Shown: one piece after another, positions 26,387 to 34,915 of the stretch
Position numbering within the stretch: the first letter of the stretch is position 1
Layout of the letters: each line of letters opens with the position of its first letter
Source of the DNA: Streptomyces sp. NBC_01353
GTDB taxonomy: Bacteria; Actinomycetota; Actinomycetes; Streptomycetales; Streptomycetaceae
NCBI RefSeq assembly: GCF_036237275.1
Contig: NZ_CP108352.1
Coordinates: forward strand, 3,286,001 to 3,350,000
DNA: 64,000 bases
Direction: 5' to 3'
Program-made: the position numbers and the translations under genes
Notes under the pieces: model-generated
Seen by the model: only the letters and a program-made list of their open reading frames with translations
What the model was told of the DNA's origin: nothing
Database searches by the model: none

Positions 26387-27709
26387 TCAGATCTGGCCGT
26401 CCTCCAGCATCTCGGTCACGAGCGCGGCGATCTGCGAGCGCTCGGAGCGGGTCAGAGTCACGTGGGCGAAGAGCGGATGACCCTTCAGCTTCTCGACCAC
26501 GGCGACCACTCCGTCGTACCGGCCGACCCGGAGGTTGTCGCGCTGGGCGACATCATGGGTCAGCACCACACGGGAGTTCGCCCCAATACGGGACAGAACG
26601 GTCAACAGGACGTTCCGCTCCAAGGACTGGGCCTCGTCCACGATGACGAAGGCGTCATGGAGGGAGCGGCCCCGGATGTGGGTGAGCGGCAGGACCTCCA
26701 GCATCCCGCGGCCCAGCACCTCCTCGATGACCTCACGGCTCGCCACCGCCGAGAGCGTGTCGAAGACCGCCTGAGCCCAGGGGCTCATCTTCTCGGCCTC
26801 GCTGCCCGGCAGATAGCCCAGCTCCTGGCCGCCGACCGCGTACAGCGGACGGAACACCATCACCTTCTGGTGCTGCCGGCGCTCCAGGACCGCCTCCAGG
26901 CCCGCGCAGAGCGCCAGCGCGGACTTGCCCGTGCCGGCCCGGCCGCCCATCGAGATGATGCCGACGTCCGGATCCAGGAGCAGATCGAGCGCGATCCGCT
27001 GCTCGGCGCTGCGGCCGCGGATGCCGAACGCCTCCCGGTCGCCCCGCACCAGCCGGACGTTGCCCTCGGCCGTGATCCGGCCGAGCGCCTTGCCCCGCTC
27101 GGACTGCAGGACCAGGCCCGTGTGCACCGGGAACTCGGCGGCCTCCGGGACGTACAGCGTGTCCTGGTCGTAGAGGATGTCCACCTGGTCGGCAGAGAGG
27201 GCCAGTTCGGACATTCCGGTCCAACCGGAGTCCGTGATGGCGAGCTCGGCGCGGTACTCCTCCGCGAGGAGACCGACCGAGGACGCCTTGATGCGCAGCG
27301 GCAGATCCTTGGAGACGACCGTGACGTCGTACCCCTCGGCCTGGAGATTCCGCGCGACCGCCAGAATCCGTGAGTCGTTGTCCCCCAACCGGTAGCCGGC
27401 CGGGAGCACGCCGGGGTCGGAATGGTTCAGCTCGACACGCAGGGTGCCTCCCAGGTCCCCGATGGGGAGCGGGGAGTCCAGGCGCCCGTACCTGACCCGG
27501 AAGTCGTCCAGGAGGCGCAGGGCCGCCCGGGCGAAGTAGCCGAGCTCGGGGTGGTGCCGCTTGGCCTCCAACTCGGTGACCACGACGATCGGGAGCACGA
27601 CCTCGTGCTCGTCGAAGCGGGACACGGCGTTGGGGTCGGCCAGCAGGACGCTGGTGTCGAGTACATAGGTGCGCCTGTCGGACAAGCGGCGCTTAGTGCT
27701 GGTCACCAC
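26387..27709 (-). CDS. PhoH family protein: PIN domain fused to PhoH ATPase
   Basis: 440 residues. The N-terminal PIN ribonuclease domain has Asp18 in YVLDTSVLL, Glu46 in VVTELEAK and an acidic pair in [12 protein letters not shown]. The PhoH P-loop ATPase follows, with Lys262 in [13 protein letters not shown] and the Walker B aspartate in [13 protein letters not shown]. This PIN-PhoH fusion (PhoH2 type) acts as an RNA helicase and ribonuclease in mycobacteria, where it can pair with a small antitoxin. No small upstream gene is evident here: 294 noncoding bases precede it. GTG start. Confidence 0.92.
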   Translation of the reverse strand: MVTSTKRRLSDRRTYVLDTSVLLADPNAVSRFDEHEVVLPIVVVTELEAKRHHPELGYFARAALRLLDDFRVRYGRLDSPLPIGDLGGTLRVELNHSDPGVLPAGYRLGDNDSRILAVARNLQAEGYDVTVVSKDLPLRIKASSVGLLAEEYRAELAITDSGWTGMSELALSADQVDILYDQDTLYVPEAAEFPVHTGLVLQSERGKALGRITAEGNVRLVRGDREAFGIRGRSAEQRIALDLLLDPDVGIISMGGRAGTGKSALALCAGLEAVLERRQHQKVMVFRPLYAVGGQELGYLPGSEAEKMSPWAQAVFDTLSAVASREVIEEVLGRGMLEVLPLTHIRGRSLHDAFVIVDEAQSLERNVLLTVLSRIGANSRVVLTHDVAQRDNLRVGRYDGVVAVVEKLKGHPLFAHVTLTRSERSQIAALVTEMLEDGQI

Positions 27710-28003
27710 GGAAGGACAGACCCCCTTTGACGACCCTTGTGAGGTCGGGGCGCGACGGAAGCGGTGTCGCTGCGGGATGGGACCGGGCTCTGGCCACGAT
27801 GCGCGGGCCGAGCTCCGGCCCTCCGCTCCGTCCGTACATGTCCTGCACGGTCGTCCTGGTGCAACGGGCCTCCCGGGTGGCGGTCTCCGTGCCGCTCACT
27901 CTGGAAGGGGTATTCCCTCGAACGCCCGCCGCCATGCCATGGCATATGACGACGTGTTCGTGAACGTCGGATGACCCGCCCCGCGGCGGACTGCCGGCCT
28001 CCG
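27710..28003. other. Noncoding gap between uppS and phoH
   Basis: 294 bases, no convincing gene on either strand. It contains a perfect 12-base palindrome, ATGCCATGGCAT at 27934-27945, and an inverted repeat CGACGT-N8-ACGTCG at 27950-27969. Both are upstream of phoH in the minus orientation and could be operators, but nothing ties them to a regulator. Confidence 0.45.
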
Positions 28004-28765
28004 TCAGGTGCCGTAGCGGCGGTGCCGGGCCGCGTAGTCGCGCAGCGCGCGCAGGAAGTCGACCTTGCGGAAGGCCGGCCAGTGGACCTCGCAGAAGTAG
28101 TACTCCGAGTGGGCGCTCTGCCACAGCATGAATCCGGACAGACGCTGCTCACCGCTCGTACGGATCACCAGGTCCGGGTCGGGCTGGCCGCGCGTGTAGA
28201 GGTGCTCGGAGATGTGCTCGACGTCGACGATCTCCGCGAGCTCCTCGAAGCTCGTCCCCTTGTCCGCGTGCTCCAGGAGCAGCGAGCGGACCGCGTCCGC
28301 GATCTCCTGGCGGCCGCCGTAGCCCACGGCGACGTTGACGAGTATCCCCGTGTTGTCGTGGGTGGACTGCTCGGCTTCCTTCAGTACGGACTGGGTGCGG
28401 GCGGGCAGCAGGTCGAGCGTGCCCACGTGGTTCACCCGCCAGCGGCCGTCGGAGGCCAGGGCGCGCACCGCGTCCTCGATGATGGCGAGCAGCGGGCGGA
28501 GCTGGTCCTCGGGCCGGTTCAGGTTGTCCGTGGAGAGCATCCAGAGCGTGACGACCTCGACGTCGGTCTCGGCGCACCAGCCGAGCAGCTCCTGAATCTT
28601 GTCCGCGCCGGCCTTGTGGCCCTGCTCGGGGGTCCCACCGGAGGCCTTGGCCCAGCGCCGGTTGCCGTCGAGGATGACACCGATGTGCTTGGGCACCTGG
28701 TCATGGTCGAGGCGGCCTTCCACCCGGCGTGCGTAGAGCCCGTACACCAGGTCGCGCAGGTTCAC
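28004..28765 (-). CDS. uppS: Cis-prenyl (isoprenyl) diphosphate synthase, UppS family
   Basis: 253 residues. Condenses isopentenyl diphosphate units in cis to make long-chain polyprenyl diphosphate, the lipid carrier for wall precursors. Asp33 in GVILDGNRRWAK binds the diphosphate and magnesium, followed by HKAGADKIQELLGWC and the C-terminal RTSGEQRLSGFMLWQ motif. The GTG at 28765 is chosen because GGAGGGG lies nine bases upstream; the ATG at 28783 sits on that ribosome site. Actinobacteria often have two such enzymes, one making shorter Z,E-farnesyl products, so chain length cannot be told here. Confidence 0.92.
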   Translation of the reverse strand: MNLRDLVYGLYARRVEGRLDHDQVPKHIGVILDGNRRWAKASGGTPEQGHKAGADKIQELLGWCAETDVEVVTLWMLSTDNLNRPEDQLRPLLAIIEDAVRALASDGRWRVNHVGTLDLLPARTQSVLKEAEQSTHDNTGILVNVAVGYGGRQEIADAVRSLLLEHADKGTSFEELAEIVDVEHISEHLYTRGQPDPDLVIRTSGEQRLSGFMLWQSAHSEYYFCEVHWPAFRKVDFLRALRDYAARHRRYGT

Positions 28766-28875
28766 TGTTCTTAACCCCTCCATGCAGCGGCGGTCCCCGA
28801 AGCCGCCACATTACTGCGCACGGGTCAAAGGCTCCCAGCCCGGGACTGTCACAAGTCCGTGATAAGCAGAGATAC

Positions 28876-29913
28876 GTGACTGATTCCTCCCTGTACCGCG
28901 CCTCCGCGGACCGCTACGAGCACATGGAGTACCGCCGCACCGGCCGCAGCGGGCTCAAGCTGCCCGCCGTCTCCCTCGGCCTGTGGCACAACTTCGGCGA
29001 CGACCGCGCGCTCGACTCCCAGCGCGCGATCCTGCGCCGCGCCTTCGATCTCGGTGTGACCCACTTCGACCTGGCGAACAACTACGGGCCGCCGCCCGGC
29101 TCGGCCGAGCTGAACTTCGGCAAGATCTTCGCGCAGGACTTCGCGTCCTACCGGGACGAGCTGATCGTCTCGACGAAGGCCGGCTATCTGATGCACGCCG
29201 GCCCGTACGGCGAGTGGGGCTCCCGCAAGTACCTGATGTCCTCGCTCGACGCCTCGCTGAAGCGGATGGGCCTCGACTACGTCGACATCTTCTACTCGCA
29301 CCGCTTCGACCCGCACACCCCGCTGGAGGAGACGATGGGGGCGCTCGCCTCCGCCGTCCAGCAGGGCAAGGCGCTGTACGTCGGTGTCTCCTCCTACAAC
29401 AGCGAGCAGACCGCCGAGGCCGCGCGGATCCTCAAGGAGATGGGTGTCCCGGCCCTCATCCACCAGCCGTCGTACTCGATGATCAACCGCTGGACCGAGG
29501 AGGACGCCCTCCTCGACACGCTGGAGGCGGCCGGCATGGGCTGCATCTCCTTCGTGCCGCTGGCGCAGGGGCTGCTCACCAACAAGTACCTGAAGGGCAT
29601 CCCGGAGGGTTCGCGGGCCACCCAGGGCAAGTCCCTCGACCCGAACCTGCTCTCCGACGAGGTGCTGCGGCGGCTGCACGGCCTGGCCGACATCGCCGAG
29701 CGCCGCGGACAGTCGCTCGCGCAGCTCGCGCTGTCGTGGGTGCTGCGCGACGAGCGGATGACCTCCGCGCTGATCGGCGCGTCCAGCGTCGGGCAGCTGG
29801 AGGAGAACGTGGCCGCGCTGGCCGGGCCGCCACTGACGGAGGAGGAGCTGAAGGAGATCGACTCCTTCGCCGTGGACACCGAGGGCACCAACATCTGGGC
29901 CGGACGGAACTGA
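28876..29913 (+). CDS. Aldo/keto reductase (YghZ/GpR-like)
   Basis: 345 residues, NADPH-dependent reductase with a TIM barrel. The catalytic tetrad is visible: Asp65 and Tyr70 in FDLANNYGPPPG, Lys101 in STKAGY, and His in FYSHRFDPHTP. The GPPPGSAE loop and the SRKYLMSSLDASLKRMGLDYVDI helix are typical of the YghZ group, which reduces L-glyceraldehyde 3-phosphate and methylglyoxal. The GTG at 28876 gives family length; it is divergent from uppS, 110 bases away. Confidence 0.9.
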   Translation: MTDSSLYRASADRYEHMEYRRTGRSGLKLPAVSLGLWHNFGDDRALDSQRAILRRAFDLGVTHFDLANNYGPPPGSAELNFGKIFAQDFASYRDELIVSTKAGYLMHAGPYGEWGSRKYLMSSLDASLKRMGLDYVDIFYSHRFDPHTPLEETMGALASAVQQGKALYVGVSSYNSEQTAEAARILKEMGVPALIHQPSYSMINRWTEEDALLDTLEAAGMGCISFVPLAQGLLTNKYLKGIPEGSRATQGKSLDPNLLSDEVLRRLHGLADIAERRGQSLAQLALSWVLRDERMTSALIGASSVGQLEENVAALAGPPLTEEELKEIDSFAVDTEGTNIWAGRN

Positions 29914-29953
29914 GCCCGCCCGGGTTCTGAGGGCTGGGGGCCTTGGCCACGGC

Positions 29954-30049
29954 CCTGGTCGCGGTCCTGGTCGCGGTCCTGGTCGCGGTCCTGGTCGCGG
30001 TCCTGGTCGCGGTCCTGGTCGCGGTCCTGGTCGCGGTCCTGGTCGCGGT
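29954..30049. repeat. 12-bp tandem repeat, eight perfect copies
   Basis: The unit CCTGGTCGCGGT is repeated eight times without a change (29954-30049), followed by a degenerate ninth copy. Because the unit is a multiple of 3, all frames stay open, giving LVAV-type repeats on one strand and DRDQ-type on the other. The identity of copies implies recent slippage or conversion. Confidence 0.9.
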
Positions 30050-30146
30050 CCTGTTCCTGGGAAGGCCTGGGTCTCGGTTCGAGGAACGCCCGGTCCCGGT
30101 CCCGGGAAGGCCTCCTGGTCCCGTTCCCGGTCCGAGGAACAAAAAA

Positions 30147-30181
30147 CGGGCCGGTCCGTGGGGGGGATACGGACCGGCCCG
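30147..30181. terminator. Bidirectional hairpin terminator
   Basis: A perfect 13-bp stem (30147-30159 with 30169-30181) and 9-base loop, preceded by an A run and followed by G then T residues. It is the stop signal for the aldo/keto reductase side or the HxlR side. Confidence 0.75.
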
Positions 30182-30391
30182 AGGGGGGGTTTCCACCATA
30201 ACCCTTCATTGGCGGTGCTGCGTGCCAAGCGGCGCCAATGGTCTGTCCCGGAATTGCCGGAGCCCAGGCAGGACAAGGGCCGTGGAGCCCCTTGGCGGGT
30301 TTGCGCCCCGGCGTGGCGGCGGGTTCCGTACCTCCCAAGGGGGACCCCCGAGGAGAGGCCCCCGGTTGACGACGCGCACCTCCGGCACAGG

Positions 30392-30763
30392 TCAGGGGCC
30401 GGGCGCAGGTCCGGCGGCCTGCTCCGCCTTACGGGCGAGGATCTCGGCCATGAAACGGCCGCCCCACTCCCCCAACGGCACCAGCGCCGTGTTCAGCGCC
30501 TCGCCGAACTCCGTCAGGGAGTACTCCACCCGGGGCGGGACCTCCGGGTAGATCTCCCGGTGGACGACTCCGTCCGCCTCCAGCTCGCGCAGCTGCTGGA
30601 TCAGCACCTTCTCGCTGACACCGGTGAGCCGCCGCCTGAGCTCCCCCAAGCGCGTCGCGCCGTGCGTGTGCAGTCCCCACAGGATCAGCGGCTTCCACTT
30701 GCCGCCGACGACGTCGACGGCCGCGTCGAGCCCGCAGCCGTACGTGGTCTTCCCCTTGGCCAT
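30392..30763 (-). CDS. HxlR family transcriptional regulator
   Basis: 123 residues from the ATG at 30763, which has GAGGAG about seven bases upstream; an ATG at 30799 is possible. The HxlR winged helix is clear: CGLDAAVDVVGGKWKPLILW (with the conserved first Cys), then GVSEKVLIQQLRELEADG and the wing EVPPRVEYSLTEFGEAL. The Cys near the N-terminus is the one used by many HxlR proteins for redox or electrophile sensing. It is divergent from the HTH_42 gene, 77 bases away. Confidence 0.9.
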   Translation of the reverse strand: MAKGKTTYGCGLDAAVDVVGGKWKPLILWGLHTHGATRLGELRRRLTGVSEKVLIQQLRELEADGVVHREIYPEVPPRVEYSLTEFGEALNTALVPLGEWGGRFMAEILARKAEQAAGPAPGP

Positions 30764-30840
30764 CGCCAACTCCTCGATTCGTCCGGTCTGTTCGGTCAAG
30801 GCGGACAGGCTCCGACCTATTCCGGCCCTACCGTCGAACC

Positions 30841-31989
30841 ATGACCGCTACCCCACCACAGGTCGGATGGGCCCAGGCCGACGCCCGAAGGATCCACCGG
30901 CAGTTCCTGGACGAACCGACCGACGCCCCGCCGGCGGCGGTGGCCGCCGCGATGCTCGGGGCGCACGCCCAGGTCCTCTCGGCCGCCGAACTGTCCCTGG
31001 CGCTGCGTACGGCGGATGCGACGCGGGCCGAGGTACGCGCGGCACTGAGGGAGGACCGCACGCTGGTCAAGACGTACGGCCCGCGCGGCACCGTGCACCT
31101 GCTGCCGGCCGGCGATCTGCCGCTGTGGACGGGGGCGCTCTCCGCGGTCCCGTGGACGCGCGCGCTGCCCGACGGGCTGCGGCTGACGGAGGCGCAGACC
31201 GAGGAGGTCATCGCGGCGATCGGGGACGCGCTGACGGGCACGGAGCTGACCGTGGACGAGCTGACGGACGCGATCGTGGCGCGCACCGGGCCCTGGGCGG
31301 GCGAGCGGGTGATGGAGGCCTTCCAGGACAAGTGGCCCCGCTGGCGCCAGGTGACCCACCTGGCCGGCTGGCGCGGCGTCCTCGCCTTCGGGGCGGACCG
31401 GGGCCGGAAGGTCACGTACACGAACCCCGGGGCACGCCCCATGGAGGGGACGAAGGCGCTGCGCGCTCTGGTGGAGCGCTATCTGTACGCGTACGGCCCC
31501 GCGACCCCGAAGCACTTCGCGCGGTGGCTGGCGGCGCCGGCCGGCTGGGCGGGTGAGCTGTTCGCCGCGGCGGCCGGGGAGGGGCGGATCGAGGAGGTCT
31601 CCTTCGAGGGTGAGGCGGCGTGGGTCGTCGCCGGGGACACGGAGTTCCCGGACGCGCCCGCGCGGGGGGTGCGGCTGCTGCCGTACTTCGACGCGTTCTC
31701 GATCGCCTCGCAGCCGAGGGAACGGCTCTTCCCGGGGAAGGCGTACGAGCGGGCGCTGGCGGGCGGGCAGGCAGGGAACTACCCGGTGCTGCTGGTGGAC
31801 GGGGTCGTCGCCGGGGTGTGGCACCAGCGGCGCTCCGGAAAGCGGATCGCGGTGACGGTGGAGCCGCTGAAGCGGCTGAGCGCGACGCGAGTGCGAGAGC
31901 TGGAGGCGCAGGCTGCCCGGGTCGGCGCGATCCTGGAGGGCACGGCGGAGCTGACGGTGGGCCGGGTGGAGGTGGGGCCGCACGCGTGA
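30841..31989 (+). CDS. HTH_42 winged-helix protein (AlkZ-like DNA glycosylase family)
   Basis: 382 residues. The family (PF06224) includes Streptomyces AlkZ, which removes azinomycin crosslinks, and E. coli YcaQ. The motif HAQ (42-44) in LGAHAQVLSAAELSLALR corresponds to the Q/H-x-Q catalytic element of AlkZ-type glycosylases. Tandem winged-helix sections follow, with TYGPRGTVHLLPAGD near 85 and RLLPYFDAFSIASQPRERLF near 285. Most genomic copies are housekeeping paralogues of unknown lesion. Divergent HxlR regulation could make it stress-inducible. Confidence 0.85.
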   Translation: MTATPPQVGWAQADARRIHRQFLDEPTDAPPAAVAAAMLGAHAQVLSAAELSLALRTADATRAEVRAALREDRTLVKTYGPRGTVHLLPAGDLPLWTGALSAVPWTRALPDGLRLTEAQTEEVIAAIGDALTGTELTVDELTDAIVARTGPWAGERVMEAFQDKWPRWRQVTHLAGWRGVLAFGADRGRKVTYTNPGARPMEGTKALRALVERYLYAYGPATPKHFARWLAAPAGWAGELFAAAAGEGRIEEVSFEGEAAWVVAGDTEFPDAPARGVRLLPYFDAFSIASQPRERLFPGKAYERALAGGQAGNYPVLLVDGVVAGVWHQRRSGKRIAVTVEPLKRLSATRVRELEAQAARVGAILEGTAELTVGRVEVGPHA

Positions 31990-32018
31990 GGGGCGCGCGG
32001 GTGAGGCGGGTGGAGGTG

Positions 32019-32085
32019 CTCACGCGCGCGTGAGGTTGGGGAGGGCGGCACACGCGCGAGGCGAGGAGGGCGGCACGCGCGCGTG
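32019..32085. repeat. GCGCGC-core palindromes
   Basis: CTCACGCGCGCGTGAG (32019-32034) is a perfect 16-base palindrome. CACGCGCGCGTG recurs at 32074-32085, and related GAGGGCGGCAC phrases flank both. The alternating CG runs lie between the convergent HTH_42 and DUF2079 genes. They may be terminators, alternative-DNA-structure tracts, or a small repeat; I cannot separate these. Confidence 0.5.
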
Positions 32086-32140
32086 AGGCGGGACGCGCGG
32101 GACGCGCGCCCCGCCCACTGGAGCCACGCGAGCCGCGCCG

Positions 32141-33685
32141 TCACATCCCCCGACGGCGCAGGAGCGTCATCCCGTCCCCCTCCGCCACCAGCTCGTATCC
32201 GTACACCTGACGCGCCAGCCTCAGCTCCGACTCCTGCACGTCGAGCCGGTACGGCCACTGCCCCTGCCGGAACAGCCAGCCCTCCGGCGCCTCCCGGTCG
32301 TGGACGATCCACTCCGCGGTGGGCTGCGGAATGAAGCTCAGCGGGGACTTCTGCGCCTTCGCCTCCACCGGGTACGTCGGGAAGACCACGACCGAGCAGC
32401 GCGAAGTGAGCTGCGGCACCAGCCGGTTGGAGGCCGCCACGGTCGCCCCGTCGGGGATCCGCGCCAGCAGCGCGCGGGCGGTCTCGACGTGCGGGTCGGC
32501 GCGCCAGGTCGACACCGCCGCCACCTGCGCGAGCGGGAAGGACGGCACCAGAACCACCGTCACCGCGAGGACGGTGAGGAGCGAGGCCCGCAGCTGACGG
32601 ACCCGGAGCGGATACGGCTCGCGGCGCCACACGGACAGCGCGTCGATGAGCGCGGCGAAGACGACCGGCATCAGGATCGCGCTGTAGTGGTACGCCGTGC
32701 CCCAGTAGGAGCTGTTCTCGGAGAGCATCCGCCAGCCGAGCGTCGGGACGGCGATCAGCGCGAGCGGTGAACGCAGGGCGAGCAGCGCGGACGGGGCGAA
32801 GATCAGGACCAGGGTCACCGCCTTGGCCTCGGGCTGCAGCGCGTCGATCGGGAGCAGGGCGAGGGTGGCCAGCAGGGAGCCATCGGTGTCGGGCAGGTTG
32901 CCGCCGTAGTAGTACTCCCCGGCGGGGTTCATGGCGGGCAGCAGCACCTTGACCGCGAGGACCGCGCCGAGCAGCCCGCCCACCGCGGTCACGGCGCCGA
33001 GCCGGCGCGGGCCCTTGACGGCGATGTACACGCCGATGGCGGCCACGGTGAGTCCCAGGTCCTCCTTGACGAGCAGCAGGGGTACCGCCCAGGCGACCGC
33101 GACGCCCCAGCGCTGTCGGCCGAGCGCTTCGAGGGAGAACGCGAGCAGGGGTACGGCGAAGGCGACCTCGTGGAAGTCGAAGGCGGCGGCGGAGGCGATG
33201 CCCCAGCTCAGCCCGTATCCGGCGGCGACCGCATGGGCCGCCCAGGTGCCGAGCACGCGCTGGGCCCAGCGCGCGAGCGGCACGACGGCGAGGGCGAGCA
33301 GGGCGGACTGGGCGACGAGCAGACAGGTCGCGGAGGGCCAGATCCGGTAGAGCGGCGCCAGGACGGCGAGGAGGGGGTGGAAGTGGTCGCCGAGGAGGTT
33401 GAAGTCCTCGCCGCGCAACGGGACGACCGGGGCGCGGACTTCGGAGTAGGCGCGCACGGCCTGCTCGAAGATGCCGAGGTCGTAGCCGGTGGTGCGCAGG
33501 AGGAAGTGGCGGCGCAGGGCGACGGTGGCGTACAGGAGGCACAGGCCGGCGGCCCAGGCCCAGGGCAGGAGCGAGCGCTTGCGGAGCGCGGGGGCGGCGG
33601 GCCGCTCGGGGACCGGTGGGGCCTTCATGGTTGGTTCGGACGGATCACCTGGCAGGTCCGGCAGATCGCCGGTCTTTGTCCACAT
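32141..33685 (-). CDS. DUF2079 multipass membrane protein
   Basis: 514 residues if started at 33685; an ATG at 33628 is as likely, and neither has a clear ribosome site. About ten membrane segments occur. The DUF2079 hallmarks are GYDLGIFEQAVRAYSE near 67 and LLGDHFHPLLAVLAP near 98, resembling the substrate loop of GT-C glycosyltransferases, with an acidic first loop. The C-terminal 100 residues are a soluble extracytoplasmic part. It is probably a polyprenyl-phosphate-sugar-dependent glycosyltransferase or relative; activity is unproven. The next gene on the strand is the prepilin peptidase, 11 bases away. Confidence 0.82.
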   Translation of the reverse strand: MWTKTGDLPDLPGDPSEPTMKAPPVPERPAAPALRKRSLLPWAWAAGLCLLYATVALRRHFLLRTTGYDLGIFEQAVRAYSEVRAPVVPLRGEDFNLLGDHFHPLLAVLAPLYRIWPSATCLLVAQSALLALAVVPLARWAQRVLGTWAAHAVAAGYGLSWGIASAAAFDFHEVAFAVPLLAFSLEALGRQRWGVAVAWAVPLLLVKEDLGLTVAAIGVYIAVKGPRRLGAVTAVGGLLGAVLAVKVLLPAMNPAGEYYYGGNLPDTDGSLLATLALLPIDALQPEAKAVTLVLIFAPSALLALRSPLALIAVPTLGWRMLSENSSYWGTAYHYSAILMPVVFAALIDALSVWRREPYPLRVRQLRASLLTVLAVTVVLVPSFPLAQVAAVSTWRADPHVETARALLARIPDGATVAASNRLVPQLTSRCSVVVFPTYPVEAKAQKSPLSFIPQPTAEWIVHDREAPEGWLFRQGQWPYRLDVQESELRLARQVYGYELVAEGDGMTLLRRRGM

Positions 33686-33696
33686 ATATGCGGATG

Positions 33697-34515
33697 CTAA
33701 GGCGTAGCGACGAACGCTCCCATGAGCACGCCGAACAGCGCGCCGCTGATCATGAAGGGCCCGAACGGGATCGCCGACTTACGGCTCCCGCGCCGCGCGA
33801 GGACGAGGCCGAGCCCGTACAGCGAGCCGAGGAGGAACCCCGAGAAGGCTCCGACGAAGAGGATCCCCCAGTCGTACCAGCCGAGGGCGACGCCGAGCGA
33901 GAGCGCGAGCTTGACGTCACCGAGGCCCATGCCGTTCGGGTGGATCAGGAACAGCACGAGATAGCCGCCGCCCAGGGCGAGCCCGCCGAGCAGCGCGTGG
34001 AGCCAGGAGCCGGCCTCGTACGGCAGGAGTTCGGCGGCGAGGAGGAGCAGGGGTGTGGCGGCGGCGAGCGGGAGAGTGAGCTGGTCGGGCAGTCGGTGGA
34101 CGCGGACGTCGACGGTCGAGAGGAGTACGGCGAAGGGCGCGTAGAGGAGCCAGACGGCCAGTTCGGGGCGGGGGCCGGTGGCGGCGGCGAGGACGGCGCA
34201 GGCGAGGGCGGTGAGGAGGGAGGGCGCGAGGCGGGAGGGCGCGAGGCACGGTGCCGAGTGCTGGGGGTCGGGGGTAACCGTACGGTCCGCGCTCGCCGTA
34301 CGCGCGCCGGGCGTACGGTCCGCGCAGGCGGCGCAGCCCGGGCCGCCGAGCCAGCCGCGCGCGGGGCCGACCAGGGCGTGCCCCGACTGGCAGCTGTCCC
34401 GCCACCGCTCCTCCGGCTCGACCGACAGCCGGTACGCGGCGCGCGGCACGAGCAGCCCGGCTGCGGCGCCCCACAGGGCGGCGACGACGATCAGCATGGC
34501 GTACACGCGCGGCAC
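33697..34515 (-). CDS. Type IV prepilin peptidase (A24 family)
   Basis: 272 residues, an aspartate protease in the membrane that cuts the short leader of prepilins. Both catalytic aspartates are visible: Asp136 in STVDVRVHRLPDQ and Asp200 in GMGLGDVKLAL (the GxGD motif). The N-terminal loop has cysteines (Cys42, Cys61, Cys64) reminiscent of the zinc-binding loop of PilD. It lies 4 kb from the Tad locus and is the only candidate here to process Flp and the TadE-like proteins. Divergent from the DUF192 gene. Confidence 0.88.
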   Translation of the reverse strand: MPRVYAMLIVVAALWGAAAGLLVPRAAYRLSVEPEERWRDSCQSGHALVGPARGWLGGPGCAACADRTPGARTASADRTVTPDPQHSAPCLAPSRLAPSLLTALACAVLAAATGPRPELAVWLLYAPFAVLLSTVDVRVHRLPDQLTLPLAAATPLLLLAAELLPYEAGSWLHALLGGLALGGGYLVLFLIHPNGMGLGDVKLALSLGVALGWYDWGILFVGAFSGFLLGSLYGLGLVLARRGSRKSAIPFGPFMISGALFGVLMGAFVATP

Positions 34516-34546
34516 CCTACCCAGCCTGGCCGCTACCGTCTCCCCT

Positions 34547-34915
34547 ATGGGGAGACCGGGGAAATGGCGTGACGGAGCGGGAAGTCTGCTCGTGGGGCGT
34601 GACTCGCTCCCGCTGGAGATCGCGGCGTCCTACCGGGCGCGGCGGCGGGGCCTGCTCGGCCGGGACGGGATCGGGGGCGCCCTGCTCATCACCCCGACGA
34701 ACAGCGTGCATACCTTCGGTATGCGCTTCGCGATCGACGTGGCCTACCTGGACCGTTCGTTCACCGTCCTGGACGTGGTCACGATGAGGCCGGGGCGGCT
34801 CGGCATGATCCGTCTGCGGGGCCGGCACGTGCTGGAGGCGGAGAGCGGCGCGATGGCGGGCTGGGGTCTGCGGCCGGGGGTACGGGTCACGGTGGTCCCG
34901 AGCCGAGGAGGGTGA
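34547..34915 (+). CDS. DUF192 family protein
   Basis: 122 residues. The DUF192 core is visible: RRRGLLGRDGIGGALLITPTNSVHTFGMRFAIDVAYLD, split here as two strands, then TMRPGRLGMIRLRGRHVLE and the end GWGLRPGVRVTV. The family has a small beta-barrel fold; the function is unclear, though it often neighbours Tad-type genes in actinobacteria. The ATG at 34547 has no strong ribosome site. Its 3' end overlaps the convergent glycosyltransferase gene by 29 bases. Confidence 0.85.
   Translation: MGRPGKWRDGAGSLLVGRDSLPLEIAASYRARRRGLLGRDGIGGALLITPTNSVHTFGMRFAIDVAYLDRSFTVLDVVTMRPGRLGMIRLRGRHVLEAESGAMAGWGLRPGVRVTVVPSRGG

Larger units (their letters stand above)
29914..30391. other. Repeat-rich noncoding gap
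   Basis: 478 bases between the aldo/keto reductase and the convergent HxlR gene. It contains eight perfect copies of a 12-base unit, then degenerate copies with CCCGGT and GGGAAGGCCT phrases, then a 13-bp terminator stem, then about 200 bases with no recognised element. Long open frames occur through the repeat on both strands but encode only simple dipeptide or tetrapeptide repeats, so I call no gene. Confidence 0.7.

Noticed and set aside
26387-27709. PIN-PhoH gene as a toxin with small upstream antitoxin
   Set aside because: The mycobacterial pairing needs a small gene directly upstream; none is found in the 294 bases before it.
29943-30551. Frames through the 12-base repeat giving LVAV or DRDQ repeats
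   Set aside because: The repeat unit is a multiple of three, so no frame is ever closed; there is no ribosome site and no non-repetitive conserved part.
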